Source of the DNA: Fusarium oxysporum f. sp. lycopersici 4287
Lineage: Eukaryota; Ascomycota; Sordariomycetes; Hypocreales; Nectriaceae
DNA: 64,000 bases
Direction: 5' to 3'
Assembly (NCBI RefSeq): GCF_000149955.1
Contig: NC_030989.1
Location: 3,980,402 to 4,044,401, forward strand
Under the pieces are notes generated by a model that ran no database searches, had not been told where the DNA came from, and was given only the letters and a program-made list of their open reading frames with translations. This document shows, piece after piece, positions 11,382 to 23,111 of the stretch (position 1 is its first letter; every line of letters begins with the position of its first letter). Position numbers and translations under genes: made by a program.

Positions 11382-12505
11382 TCCTGCGAAGGGCTCTAAC
11401 ATTCACGTTTTATGGTGCCTGTGTAAGCAGGTCCCTACATCGGGTGTCATCAATGACACCTGCATATATACGTTCCTCAGGAGCTGCCAGCTTTTCTGGC
11501 ATGCACCTGCGAAACTTGTCTCGGCAACTTCGCAATCCCGAGACAGATACGGTATGGGTTATTCTCGACGTTCCAAACATGCTGCCTGAATTATCGTGGT
11601 AGCTTCCTGGTTGGAAACCGAACACCCTCGCAAGTGGCGCGCAATTCACTAATGTGCGTTTACATAAGGTAGTCATTTTCTTCTTGTTCTTGGCTCGGAC
11701 TTTTGCATCATTTTTTCCTCAACGTCTCCAACAATTCGGAAAGTGTTTCTAAGTACTCTATTGTGTTGGGCAAGATCTTTTTATGCAACTTGACAGCAAG
11801 ATTTGGTGGAACAGCACACAGCTCCTGATATGTTGATAAAGATATTCTTGAAATATGATGAGTTTGGATTTTTCTTTTTGTTTCATCGTTTCCTCACTCC
11901 TTCTCTTCTTCAGTTTTGAGATAGTCTTACAGAGGCTCTCCAATGGGTTTAATGAAAGATATGATTCATAAGGACTTCACTGGGTTTTATGATGAGTTGC
12001 AAATGCCTGGTTGGCATCACAATCATTTACGAGGCAGTGTCCCGTCTTTGGAAACGCTGAGGGGTGTCTCTTTGGTACGAGTCCAGTGTAAATATCAGAA
12101 TGAATACACGAAGTTATGCCTCCAAGAATGGCTTCCTTATTCTATAAATATAAATGAATGGCTTTGTTGTGAGGTTACCGAGATAGACCCACCCACCGGA
12201 CGTCGTGCCTCGGCATCTTTTTCCCCGCAACCGGAGGCTTAATTAATGAACCCCGGACGTACCCCAGGGCAGACAAAACTCCGAGGCTCGACGCTCGTCA
12301 CGAAGATCAAGGGGGAACGTTGCTTATCAATTCTCTTTCCTATAAAAGATCTCTTCATCCTTCGATATTCGAGTCAAACATTTCTGCTTTGATCTCATTG
12401 TAAAAGTTATAGGATTATACCATTACACCACACGACCCCTTATACGTCATCTCTTCTACCCTTGTACTATCCACTTCCCTTTTCACAACCACAAATACAA
12501 ACACA
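11382..12505. other. Intergenic region and SDR promoter
   Basis: Left part: the 3' region of the DUF6590 gene. An open frame at 11943-12242 has no supporting splice sites, family motif or typical codon use, and I do not call it. Right part (12340-12505): a TATA element followed by a pyrimidine-rich leader of the dehydrogenase gene. Confidence 0.5.
12340..12350 (+). promoter_or_regulatory. TATA box of the SDR gene
   Basis: A TATAAAAG element, flanked by CTCTTTCC and CTCTTCATCC, lies about 160 bases before the ATG at 12506. The CT-rich stretch after it fits a fungal transcription start region. Seen in sequence; promoter function is inferred. Confidence 0.6.
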
Positions 12506-13419
12506 ATGGCTGAAGCTCAGTTGGAAGATTTCCCTTCGCTTTTCTCCCTGAAGGGCAAGGTCGCCGTTATCACCGGCGGCTCTCGCGGTCTTGGTCTGCA
12601 CGCAGCTTCAGCGTAAGTCACTTATTGCGATTTATCTACAAACGCGACTGACATTGTCTCAGATTCCTCCAAGCAGGCGCATCAAAGGTCTTCATCTCAT
12701 CCCGTAAGGCCGCTGCCTGTGAAGAAGCATGCAAAGCTCTCAATGCTCTCCCCAACCTTGCTCCCGGTGCTGTTGCCATCTCAGTTCCCGCGGACTCATC
12801 CAAGTTCGAGGGTGTAGAGAGTCTTCTCGCGCAGGTCAAGAAGCACACCGACCGCGTCGATATTCTCCTCGCCAATGCTGGAGCTACATGGGGCGAGCAA
12901 TTTGACACGCATCCTGACTCTGCCTTTGCCAAGGTCATGGACCTCAACGTCAAGGCTGTTTTCAACACAATCCGTCTCTTTACGCCACTCCTCGAGAAGA
13001 GCGCTTCTCTTCAGGATCCTAGCCGTGTGATTATCACTGCCAGTGTTGCAGGACTTGGTGTCGGCACAATTGGAAAGCAGGGCACATATGGTTACTCCGC
13101 TAGCAAGGCTGCTGTGCTACATCTGGGACGCAACATTGCCATGGAGCTGGGACCTAGGCACATCACCGTCAACTCCATCTGCCCTGGCTTCTTCCCTAGC
13201 AAGATGTCCAATGGTCTGCTGGAGATGTCTGGTGGTGCTGAGGAGATCGCAAACAGCAACCCCATGCGCCGACTGGGCAAGCCTGAGGATATTGCTGGTG
13301 TGGTTGTTTACCTAGCTAGTCGGGCAGGGTCTCATGTTAATGGTGAGACAATTGCTATTGATGGTGGTGCCCTGTGGCAGCGAGGCGAGCTCATGGTTGA
13401 CTCCAAGTCGAAGCTGTAG
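12506..13419 (+). CDS. Peroxisomal short-chain dehydrogenase/reductase
   Basis: Exons 12506-12612 and 12663-13419 (50-nt intron) give 287 residues, a normal length for a classical SDR. Seen directly: the nucleotide-binding motif TGGSRGLG (23-30), NAGA (107-110), Asn131, and catalytic Ser163 with YSASK (Tyr180, Lys184). Known of the family: NAD(P)(H)-dependent oxidoreduction of an alcohol/ketone. Sequence style (GGSRGLG with PGFFPSKM) resembles fungal proteins labelled RhlG-like 3-oxoacyl-ACP reductase; the real substrate cannot be read from sequence. The protein ends in SKL, a textbook PTS1 signal, so it should be imported into peroxisomes, which suggests a role beside fatty-acid beta-oxidation. 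It is convergent with the methyltransferase gene, 128 bases apart. Confidence 0.93.
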
Positions 13420-13547
13420 GGGCGATGGATTCGAAATGTATGATAAAGAACAACCCTTCATTTATGGGGATATAAATAGAAGGCAAATACCTCTTGATGA
13501 CTATTTATATATTTTATCTGTGTCAGCCTTGATGTTATTGGCGACCA

Positions 13548-14957
13548 TCATGAACTCCCCTGCTCCAATGGCTTTCGAGCCATCCAAGTACTTGCTCTAT
13601 ACGTTGACTGCAAAAGACTATCAGGATCATGAATATACGGCGCATGGACACCAGTCTTGTGCCACTCAACAACAAATCCCATCTTCTCCAACAGTGCAAT
13701 GACTTCGTCGTCGGCCAGCTCAAAACTTCCTGGATCAGCGATGCCCGATGAACTCTTTGGGTCATGCTCTGCTTCACCATCCTGGCAATGAGTACCAGGC
13801 GCGTTGTTCTCAAAATGCCACAATAACGGCCCCACGTTGATGAGAATACCTCCAGGCCGAAGACAGTGCCGTATGACCTCCAGGTACCGAATCAGATTGG
13901 GTGCTGTGTCGAGGAAGAAGACACTTGCCACAGCATCGTATTGTGCTTCATGATCTTCATTAGAATAGAGGCAGAGAAAGTCGGCGGCGCACATGGACAT
14001 TTCTCCAGCATTAGGTGTGGCAGCTAGAACGGAGGCTGGATGGATGTCCGGAACGCGATAGCTTCTGAGGTGGTTCGCTCGGGTGAGGTGATTGGAGAAA
14101 CTATGGACCCAGGGGTAAATAGTATGCTGTTCAGCCGCAGGACAATAGTTTAGAATGTATGATGAGGCGAGGAGTTGGTGATAGGAAATCTCGTTGCCTT
14201 CAGCAGTATATCCATTCGCAACCAGATCAAATACCAATCTTCCTAGGCCTGCACCTGGCACCAATACGTTTAGAGGAGCTCTATCCGGGTATCTCTCCGT
14301 TTCTGCCGCAAGAGCTTTCATGACGGGACCATAGCTAGCTTCTCTCTCCGCAGCTCCCGCCTCGGTCCAATCTCTGTAGAACTGACGAATAGTACTCCTC
14401 GCTTTGTCAACATCGGAGTGCTTGGCGACTCCGGCCCATTCTTGAGGCATCTTGGGTTCAGGGTCTTCGGGATCTGTCGTCATCATTCGAAATGACTGTA
14501 GGCCAACACGAGCAATGGTACGAGCCAGCTCAGCATTCTCATCAATTGCATCATCAGTCTTCTCCAGAGTGTCTAGGAAGTTGAACGGAGGTGCAGCCAA
14601 GAGTTTCCATTGTTCTTGAGGAAGAGCATAGAAGGCTTGACGACGAAGGTGTGTGACGTTGAAGTGAGATACTTTTGCGTATTGGCTATTGAACGTTCAG
14701 TATGAGAAACAGTACCCTTGAATCAGATTGTATATAGTGTTGAGCAGATGCTGGAGGTTTCATATGGTGTGCCAACAGACCTAGAGGAGAAATGATTCGA
14801 CTCGAGTGAGGTTTCTTGGGATAACTCACAAGAATGAATCCAAGGCGCTGAATATAACTCGAACCTCTTCAGGATCTTCAGCATTGTCCTCTACTCCAGC
14901 CCATGCACTGTCATCTGGGACAATTTCGATGTGGTGGCCATCTTCAGATCCGGCCAT
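13548..14957 (-). CDS. Carnosine N-methyltransferase-like (N2227 family)
   Basis: Exons 14957-14830 and 14685-13548 on the minus strand (144-nt intron) give 421 residues. The spliced junction restores the conserved N-terminal segment (SFFQYAKVSHFNVTHLRRQ then FYALP). Seen: SAM-binding motif VPGAGLGRLVFDL (about 185-197), GNEISYHQLLASSYILN just after, and the family block with FFLDTAPN..RYLEVI..CLRPGG..INVGPLLWHFE. Known of the family (animal CARNMT1, yeast YNL092W): SAM-dependent methylation of histidine-containing dipeptides such as carnosine to anserine; the natural substrate in fungi is uncertain. The first exon is short and acidic. A small extra exon inside the intron was tested and rejected because it brings an in-frame stop. 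It diverges from the PAC4 gene across a shared promoter. Confidence 0.92.
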
Positions 14958-15552
14958 ACTGTATGGCTTAGAAATGGATTTTGGTATGCTGCGTTTAAGT
15001 AAGGGTCATGGAGGGGTAGAGAGGAATGTTGAGAATATAGCAGAAGGGCCAATTTTTTTTTTGTTATCTCATAAACCCTGCTCTTAGAAGTTATTTAGTG
15101 AACTCGGGAAATAGTGAGAGTGAAAATTGATGAAAAGATTAGAATGGACTCATGCCGCTCACTTTCTACAAGTTGACAATGATTTATGCGGGCCTCCGAA
15201 TGAGTTTGCGTGGGGTTGAGGAGATCATGTGATTGCGGATTTGAGCAAATCGACAACTTTGAATAAAGCATCATCAAAAGGAAGGAGCATCGTAGCTTGC
15301 CATTTGCCGTCTGGTCATTGTTTTATTATCAGTAAGTACAATCTAGGTATTGTTTTTTTGGCTGCAAATCTCATAACCTCTTCAGTTACGTCAGACGCTC
15401 AGACGAAACATCTATGTACACTTCACAACGCAACACAACACAACACGCACCCCAGCTCTAAGAACTACCAAAGTCTCTCACTCGCCGTCTTGAGATCAAG
15501 AGATTTCTACTACACCAAGGGAATAACTTGATACTTCCTCATAAGACACATC
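14958..15552. promoter_or_regulatory. Shared divergent promoter, methyltransferase and PAC4
   Basis: About 595 bases separate two start codons that point away from each other. No coding frame is supported inside. It holds T- and A-rich tracts (for example the T run near 15052-15062) and a CACAACGCAACACAACACAAC stretch in the leader of the plus-strand gene. Both genes probably draw their promoters from this segment; that is inference from position. Confidence 0.55.
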
Positions 15553-16027
15553 ATGGCTACAGACGTAATCGAGCTCTCTGTACCCCTCCCCCGCTCTCTA
15601 GACACCCGCATCTACCTCCGCCTTTCCACCAAAGCAAAGTCCATTGTGCTATTCCTCACAACAGCGACACAAGACGAGCTCGCCACTCCTGTCTCTATGG
15701 GCTCTTTTGTCTACGCTCTGCCCAACGTGAGTACGGCCCGTTTCGGTTCCGGTAATACTTTGCTGACTTTCATAGCGGCTTGACCAGGCACAGCCATTAT
15801 CTACCACGTTCTATTCTTCAGAGGCATCAGTGGAGTTTACAACACGCTTGGCGAAGCTTTTGGCTCGGAAATCACAGCTCCCGGTGTACATCACTAACTC
15901 GATTAGCTTTGCTAATGCGGGTATGGGAGGCACGGTGGAAGAGGAGATGGAGGCCTTCAAGACCATTGTTCAGGTTGTGTCAGAGAGGCTACAGCTATCG
16001 GGCCCCAAGTCAACGGCGGCCTGGTAG
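15553..16027 (+). CDS. Proteasome assembly chaperone 4 (PAC4/Poc4-like)
   Basis: Exons 15553-15726 and 15776-16027 (49-nt intron) give 141 residues, the usual size for this family. Seen: an N-terminal beta-rich segment (RIYLRLSTKAKSIVLFLTTA), then MGSFVYALPN, then after the intron LSTTFYSSEASVEFTTRLAKLLARK, PVYITNSI and a C-terminal helix with EEEMEAFKTIVQVVSERL. The order and the RLAKLLARK..PVYI block match PSMG4/PAC4. Known: PAC3-PAC4 (yeast Irc25-Poc4) heterodimers assist assembly of the proteasome alpha ring in the cytosol and leave before maturation. Without splicing the frame ends about 19 codons into the intron. A PAC3 partner is not in the window. Confidence 0.8.
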
Positions 16028-17987
16028 GATAAGGGTACCTGTAACCAGGTAAGGGAATACGAAGTTTTAACACTTAACAAATGACAATCTTGGAAGAAGA
16101 GCTACGGACTTGCATCACCCACCACCTTAGCCTCCGTCAATACCTGATGTCTATCCTAGGAACTCTCACCGACAGAACCAGAACCATTCAGAATTATGGT
16201 GCACAGCTTCATTCATGTCACCGAGTAACATAGCTGTCAAGAGAGTCCTGGGAGAATTACGGTATGGACCACAAACAATCCCGGATGAATCCGCAGTGGT
16301 ACACAGAGGCAGACGGCTTGAGGCAAATGCTTGTCACCAGGCGGGATTGCGCGTGTAACACCATAAGACCCAATCCTTCTGTTCTTGTGCTGAGGAGGCT
16401 TGTTATCGTTGTGCCTTTCTCAATAGATATTACACTGAAGAGAAACAATAAAGGGTCTGTGAATACACGAGTTACGTATCTCGCCTCCACGGCCACAGCT
16501 TCCATTACTTCAGGATTTTGTATCCCCAATTGCTTGGATAAGGCGGCCAGACCTCGCCATGTTTCTTGTGCATTAAGCCAGCTGCAGACCGCTTTATTGC
16601 GATAGCGACTGGCCAGGAAATAGTGTCGCACGAGTAATACACGATGTTCAGGCTGGTACAACACCAAGCTGCGCGGCACTTACGACGAGACTGAGCCCGC
16701 AGTGACGCTTTGGTGAAACTAGACTATCAGATGAAGGGTGATACTCTCGATAGTTTATCGGTCCATACGGGAGAGTACGCAAGAAACCAGCTAAACATGG
16801 ATGTTGGTCTGCATCTTTGAGTTTCTAGAGTTGCAAATATGGCCTGAGTTTGAACACAGTATTATGGGTAGCTCAAGGCCGTTAGATGCAGTCTCAGGCA
16901 GGGCCGCGGCCCGTTGCAGGCGTTAATATGAATGGATGATTCAGAGCCATATCGATTTTGTTGAAATGGTTGGATAATGAATTCAAACAAGCGGCTATTT
17001 CGTCTCGTCGACTCTTCTAACCAGCCACGAGACGAGACGAACGAACGATATATTAGATGACAACATTTGTTGCTCTAAAATAAAATGGAACCCAACAGTT
17101 TATTCTAGCTCCGGCGATCCCCGCAGCAAAGAAAAAGAGCCTGCCTTGCATTTCTTCAGTGACAAATTTTCTCGGTTTCTGCGGGCGGGTTATCGTTATC
17201 GCACCCCGCGCCACTAGAAACCTCGATTGGCACGGCCATGTTGGGTGTTTCAGGCTACTTTACAGTGCGTCTGATACGTGACATGCCCCCATTGTGTCTC
17301 TCATCTCGCCATCGCTAGTCTCAAAGGGGCAATTTCTTGGTTGAATGCCCTTGACCTTGAGCCTCCGCTCTCTCCTCGAAACTACACCAAAATCTTCGTC
17401 CCCTACTCTTGGTGGGCAGCTGAGCTTCTTCAACTCTAACTCGAGAGATCTGCATCAACTTCTCCCCCTCGGTTGTCTTTTTCTTTACAGCTGCGTCTCA
17501 AGACGCACAGCGTCCTGTCGCCCTTTTTCTTGATATTACTATCAGGGTCGTAATAAGCAAAGCAATCCCTAGGAACAAAGGCGAAGCTGCTAGGCGTCTC
17601 AGTAAGAAACCAGGTGAGTAGACTTGAGTTGACTTGAGCTTTGCAGTGTGGCCCCACGGTGTTGCACATCCCTGTATCGGAGGGGCACATTCGCTTCTCG
17701 CCCACTGCCATCCCATACGACGACGGACGGATACTCTATCCCACTATACAAGAGTCCACCGCTGGTCTCTCGTTTCTCATCTCTCCCCTCTCCCAGGCTC
17801 CTTCACCATTGTCATCTCTATTTTGTCCTGGCTAAAGGTTTGCGCATTGCTAACCGTTGACGAGTAGGAGCTGTGGAGCTTAGCTCATGTGAAAGTCGTT
17901 CACAAAGTTTCCATCTCGCTTCTGCGCCCCTCTTCTCTACATCCGCCTTCTGCGACGTTCAGAGACCTTGTCAACACCACCGCAGCC
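16028..17987. other. Intergenic region before the transportin gene
   Basis: No gene is supported. Seen: a perfect 12-bp palindrome GGGCCGCGGCCC at 16901-16912, an inverted repeat with 10-bp arms at 16999-17008 and 17032-17041, and from about 17280 pyrimidine-rich sequence that is probably promoter and leader of the transportin gene. A minus-strand open frame at 16257-16679 begins at a GTG right after a stop and is not called. Confidence 0.5.
16999..17041. repeat. Inverted repeat, 10-bp arms
   Basis: TTCGTCTCGT at 16999-17008 is matched by its reverse complement ACGAGACGAA at 17032-17041, with a 23-base loop. The right arm sits in a short GACGA repeat. Role unknown. Confidence 0.7.
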
Positions 17988-20936
17988 ATGTCCTCCTGGG
18001 AACCCGCCCCCGATTCGCTGCAGCAGCTCGCTGCTTGCCTCAAAGACTCCCTCAGTGGTTTCGACAAGAGTGCTCAGAAGCAGGCTGACTTGGTAAGACT
18101 TTGCTTGCCCATCGCAATGCATGCGCCGCCCCTCAGCTAATCATCCTTTGCAGATGCTTCAACAAGCCAAGAACTCCCCAGACATCAACAACTATCTCGC
18201 ATATCTCTTCTCAAGCTCCTCACCTCCCAATGGCCTTCAATTTTCGGAGCAAGATTTCCACCTCGTGCGCTCCGCCGCTGGCATCATGCTCAAGAATAAT
18301 GTTCGAAGCGAATGGAAGAGCATCCCCGAGTCCAACCTCCAGCTCATCAAGCTCGCGGTCCCCATGTGCCTGCAAGACAAGAACTCCCAGATCCGCAACT
18401 TTGCTGGAAACATTGCTACCGAAATTGTCCGCCGCGGAGGCTTGCTCAGCTGGCCGGAGCTACTTCCCCAGCTCCTCGACTTGGTCGGTAACACATCCGG
18501 TCAAACTTCGAATGAGGCGCAAGAGGGTGCTATGTCTGCTCTGGCCAAGATCTGCGAGGACAACTTCCGTCAGTTGACCAAGGAGGTTAATGGCCAGCGG
18601 CCCCTCAACTATGTTCTTCCCCATTTCATCGCGGCCACCAAGAGCCCTCTGCCCAAGGTCAGGGCTGGTGCGCTTACTGCCATCAACGTCTTCACACCTC
18701 GAGAATCACAGGCCATGCTTAACTCCATCGATGACCTCCTCCAGCATCTGTTTGTTCTGGCCAGCGATGACAATGTTGATGTTCGACGACAAGTGTGCCG
18801 TGCCTTTGTTCACCTAGTTGAGACGCGACCCGACAAGCTCCAGCCGCACATTAGTGGCCTCGTCGACTATATAATATCCCAGCAGAAAGGCGACGATGAG
18901 GACTTGGCCTGTGAAGCGGCCGAATTCTGGCTCGCCGTGGGAGAACATGACAATTTATGGAGGGCATTGGAGCCGTACATCAATAAGATTATTCCTGTCC
19001 TCCTCGAGTGCATGGTTTACAGTGGAGAGGACATTGCCCTCCTTGGAGGTGCTTCAGATGACGAGGAGGAGGAGGATCGTGAAGAGGATATCCGCCCTGC
19101 ATTTGCCAAGAAGGCTCTTGCACGAAAGGCCAACGGTGAGGTCAGCGAGTCCGCAGATCAAGCCCAGAATGGAAACGGCTTCGAGAAGCTCAGTGGAATG
19201 GACGACGATACCGAGGAGGGAGAAATCGATGACTACGATGACGGTGACGACGCCAACCCTGACGAGCGATGGACCATCCGCAAGTGCTCCGCCGCCGCTC
19301 TCGATGTTTTCGCCCGCGACTTCCAATCTCCTGTTTTCGAGGCTATCTTCCCCTATCTGTCACAGCATCTGAAGCACGAAGAGTGGCCTCAGCGAGAAGC
19401 CGCTGTTCTCGCCTTGGGTGCTGTTGCTGATGGATGCATGGACGTTGTTGTCCCTCACTTGCCTGAGCTTGTGCCTTACCTCATCTCTCTTCTCGAGGAC
19501 TCGGAGCCTGTTGTGAGACAGATCACCTGTTGGACCCTTGGTCGATATTCGTCATGGGCTGCCAATCTGGAGGATACAGACAAAGATCAGTTCTTCCTCC
19601 CTTTGATGGACGGTATTCTCCGCCACATGTTGGATAAGAACAAGAAAGTACAAGAAGCTGCTGCATCGGCATTCGCCAACCTTGAGGAGAAGGCAGGTAA
19701 GATCCTTGAACCTTACTGTGGCCCCATTATCCAGCAATTTGTCCATTGCTTTGCCAAGTACAAGGATCGCAACATGTACATTCTTTACGACTGTGTACAG
19801 ACACTGGCGGAGCATATTGGACCTGCCATGGCCGCACCAGAGCTGTCTGGCAAGCTGATGCCTGCCTTGATCGACCGATACAACCGTGTATCGGATCAGT
19901 CACGGGAGCTGTTCCCTCTGCTAGAGTGCCTCTCTTATGTGGCGATGGCACTCGGTGATGCGTTCGCTCCCTATGCTGAGCCTATCTTCCTTCGATGCGT
20001 CAATATCATTCACGTCAATCTTGAGCAGACTTTGGCCGCTGCTGGCAACCCCATAATTGACCAACCTGACAAGGATTTCCTGGTAACAAGTCTGGATCTT
20101 CTTAGTGCCATCGTTCAAGCTCTCAACGATGACAAGTCGGCTGCATTGGTCAAGAGCTCCCAACAGTCCTTCTTTGAGCTCCTCAGCTTCTGTATGGAGG
20201 ACCCCAGTGACGAAGTTCGACAATCTGCCTATGCACTGCTGGGAGATTGCGCTAGATACGTCTATCCTCTACTACAGCCCTACCTTGCTACAATTATCCC
20301 CATCCTGCTGAAGCAGCTTGATATGGACAGCGTCCTCGATGAGGATATGGACAGTGGGTTTGGCGTCGTTAACAATGCCTGCTGGTCAGTTGGTGAAATT
20401 TCAATGCAACACAAGGAGCACATGGGCCCATGGGTTCAAGAGCTTCTCCAACGGTTTGTTGAGATTATGACCAACCCTCGTGTTCCTAAAGCGCTGAACG
20501 AAAACGCTGCCATGGCTTTGGGACGCCTCGGCCTCGAGAACTCGGAACAGCTTGGACCTCATCTTTCAACTTTTGCAGAGGAATGGATCAGCATCATGAA
20601 CGAGGTCGATGCAACTGAAGAGAAGGCGACGGCTTTCAAGGGATTTTCTATGATCGTGGGACGAAACCCTCAGGCCATGGAGAAGGAGTTGCTCAACTAT
20701 TTTACGGCCATTGCCCGTTATCGTGATATTGACTTGAAGAGCCCTGTCAGGCAGGAGTTGCATGATGTCTTCCAGAAGGTCAGTGCCTATTGCATTGCTG
20801 TTGTTTCTTTATCACACAAGCTAACGTTTCTCAGGTCATCAATATCTACAAACAAATAATTCCCGAGTTTAGCAACTTTGTTGGCCAGATGCAGCAACGA
20901 GACCGACAAAATTTGGAGTCGCATTATACTCTGTAG
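17988..20936 (+). CDS. KAP104: Transportin (karyopherin beta-2, Kap104)
   Basis: Exons 17988-18092, 18154-20778 and 20835-20936 give 943 residues, normal for Kap104/transportin-1. It starts with MSSWEPAPDSLQQL, as transportins do, and has HEAT-repeat helices throughout: GIMLKNNVRSEWK, the ICEDN segment, RPLNYVLPHF, and CRAFVHLVE. The acidic H8 loop is visible at about 335-405 (DDEEEEDREED, then DDDTEEGEIDDYDDGDD), followed by ERWTIRKCSAAALD. The last exon supplies VINIYKQIIPEF and ends in LESHYTL. Known: Kap104 binds PY-NLS cargo (mRNA-binding proteins) in the cytoplasm, carries it through the nuclear pore and releases it on RanGTP binding, with the acidic loop coupling the two. If the last 56-nt intron is retained the protein ends early with an unrelated tail. 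Confidence 0.95.
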
Positions 20937-23084
20937 TATGGGATGGCGACTGATCTCGGCCTTCTTATTTCTTGAAGGAATGACTCAAGGGTGGCAGTGG
21001 AAGTGGTTCGTCGTTATTACATAGTTATAGATAGCACTGATTCTTTTATCGCAGTAGATAGCATGGTACGGGATGCATGGCGAAGTTCAAGGGGGTTTAT
21101 GAAAAGTCTTGGAGCCATTTTGATTGATGTTGAATGATGGTATGAACTGACGAGGGTCGCAATGCGACATTGGGAGGAGGACGAGATACCTGATGGAAGC
21201 TGGAACTGGGAAATGGGACTGGGAGAATGGCAACATGTTATGCCACAAGTAGATAGAAGTACTCGGATTCATGGGAGGAGTTGATGGGCATTTATGGGGT
21301 CCGAGTTAGATAGATAGGCTACTTTATTATGCTGCTGCAAGCTGGAGCAATGTCACTGAAGCGTGGAAGATCACCAGATGGAAGATGGTATTACTATGGT
21401 AGCTGAACACCAGAGTTATTTCGTCATCGTCTTGTCACATTGTATCATGAGAACCCCAATCGAATTTCGAGTCGTAATGATAGTATTTTGCATCTATTAA
21501 GCTAGAGCACTTACAACTTATTCGCAACTTGCGAATGCCTACAAAGAAAATCGGTGATGCTGTAGGGTAGCCATCGCCAACCACGACCAACAAGGAGAGA
21601 AACATTTCGGTATCAGTTCCATGCTACAGCATAAGAAACGTTGCATCGTCTCTCATTTTAAACATATGAGCGCCGTCTTGCATTGATTAATGAGTCATGA
21701 GAACTGCCTGTCGAGGCCGTGGGCAGCAAAGACCAAGTACTGACTCTGTAGCCGTCTCATGTGCAGCAAAGGCCATGCAAACAACGACATTTCTCCTCTG
21801 GGCAAATTACAAAAGAGTCACTTACAATATAGCTCTCGTGAGTGAATGGGTCGGGCTCTAACATTGGCCTTCAGCGTCTGTCTATGCGGTGATAGTACTG
21901 GTGTAACCAGCAGTGACAAGTTGGACACTCACAATTTGCCAAGACCGCGGAGTCTCCATCGATGCCATAACATAATGCCCAATGCCCTTTGACTCGCGTA
22001 GCCACTTAGTAATGGTCATCCCTTGAACCCCTGAAGTTGTCGTGAGGAGGCAGTTGACTGCCGGGTTTTCGCATGAAGGCATTAACACTAGGAAAACGGA
22101 AGATCGCCCCTGTTCTAGTTTCCGCTTTCAGACTTAGAGTTTCTGGAAACCAGCTCTTGCAAGACTTGATTCGATAAAAAGGTGTTGGGAGAGGTGCTTT
22201 GACTTTCCCAAACCTAACCCAGGAACTCGCTAGCTACGCGAGTCGGTACCAAGAGCCGAACAGTTTGGACGATCTTTTAGTCTGCCAGTCTATCAATAGT
22301 CTCTAGATATGTAATAGTCTCCGTATAGACGAAATACTTGCCCTACCGGGCAAGCACACAGACGTTGCGAATACGCTGGGGAAATTGAAGCTCAATAGCG
22401 GAGACAAAAGGCCCAAACTCTTGGCTGCATCAGTCAGAAGAAACCAACGGTGTACCAAGGATAATTAGACTGAAGCTAGACAGTCATGAACTTGGAAACT
22501 GATCTGTTGAGTGATAACAATTTTACAATGAATCAACTTGTGTGTCAATCGAACTCCAGCCATGACTCGCGTAGCGTGCATAACACCAACGACCTGAAAT
22601 TGGTGAGATGCTCGCGAAAGACGTCTACACGTCGGCGAACCTTTGACTGATGACAGTCAGCGACAGGAGGAGGTAAAGAAACACCAACGGTGAAATCACC
22701 ACGCGGGTCTCATCATCACAAGTGCATCGTAACATACACTCTCGACAAGCCACCCCGTATGCCCTTTCGATTCATGGCCGCAGGGAGGTGCAAGGAGATG
22801 CAGGCCATTGCAGGGAGAGCAAAGTCTCTCGGTCAAAGAACAGGTGGTTGGTCTTTTGCATCGACTTGGACATGTAGAAGCTAAATTTATCCTGGTGGCT
22901 TGCTTTCTTCCGGCAAGCTTCTGTAGCTGAGATGCATCGACCCGTCTGGACACAGAATATAGCTGTCACCGCTGGCCTCGGGAACTATCCGTATGATTCC
23001 GTCCAGTGATATCGTCGTACTGATATGGTATGGGTAATGGAGACAACATATGCTCGGCAACCGGAGCAGGCTCACCGGACCCTG

Positions 23085-23111
23085 CATGGTCCACGGTCCA
23101 TGGTCCACGGT
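23085..23111. repeat. 14-bp tandem repeat
   Basis: CATGGTCCACGGTC occurs twice back to back (the second copy nearly complete). Seen directly; no function assigned. Confidence 0.75.

Noticed and set aside
11943..12242. Plus-strand open frame of 99 codons between the DUF6590 and SDR genes
   Set aside because: Unusual composition, no family motif and no supporting promoter; most likely chance.
16257..16679. Minus-strand 140-codon open frame whose start (YQPEHRVLLVRHYF) faintly recalls a transposase helix-turn-helix
   Set aside because: It begins at GTG directly after an in-frame stop, has no ATG or splice support, and the likeness is too weak to call a mobile element.
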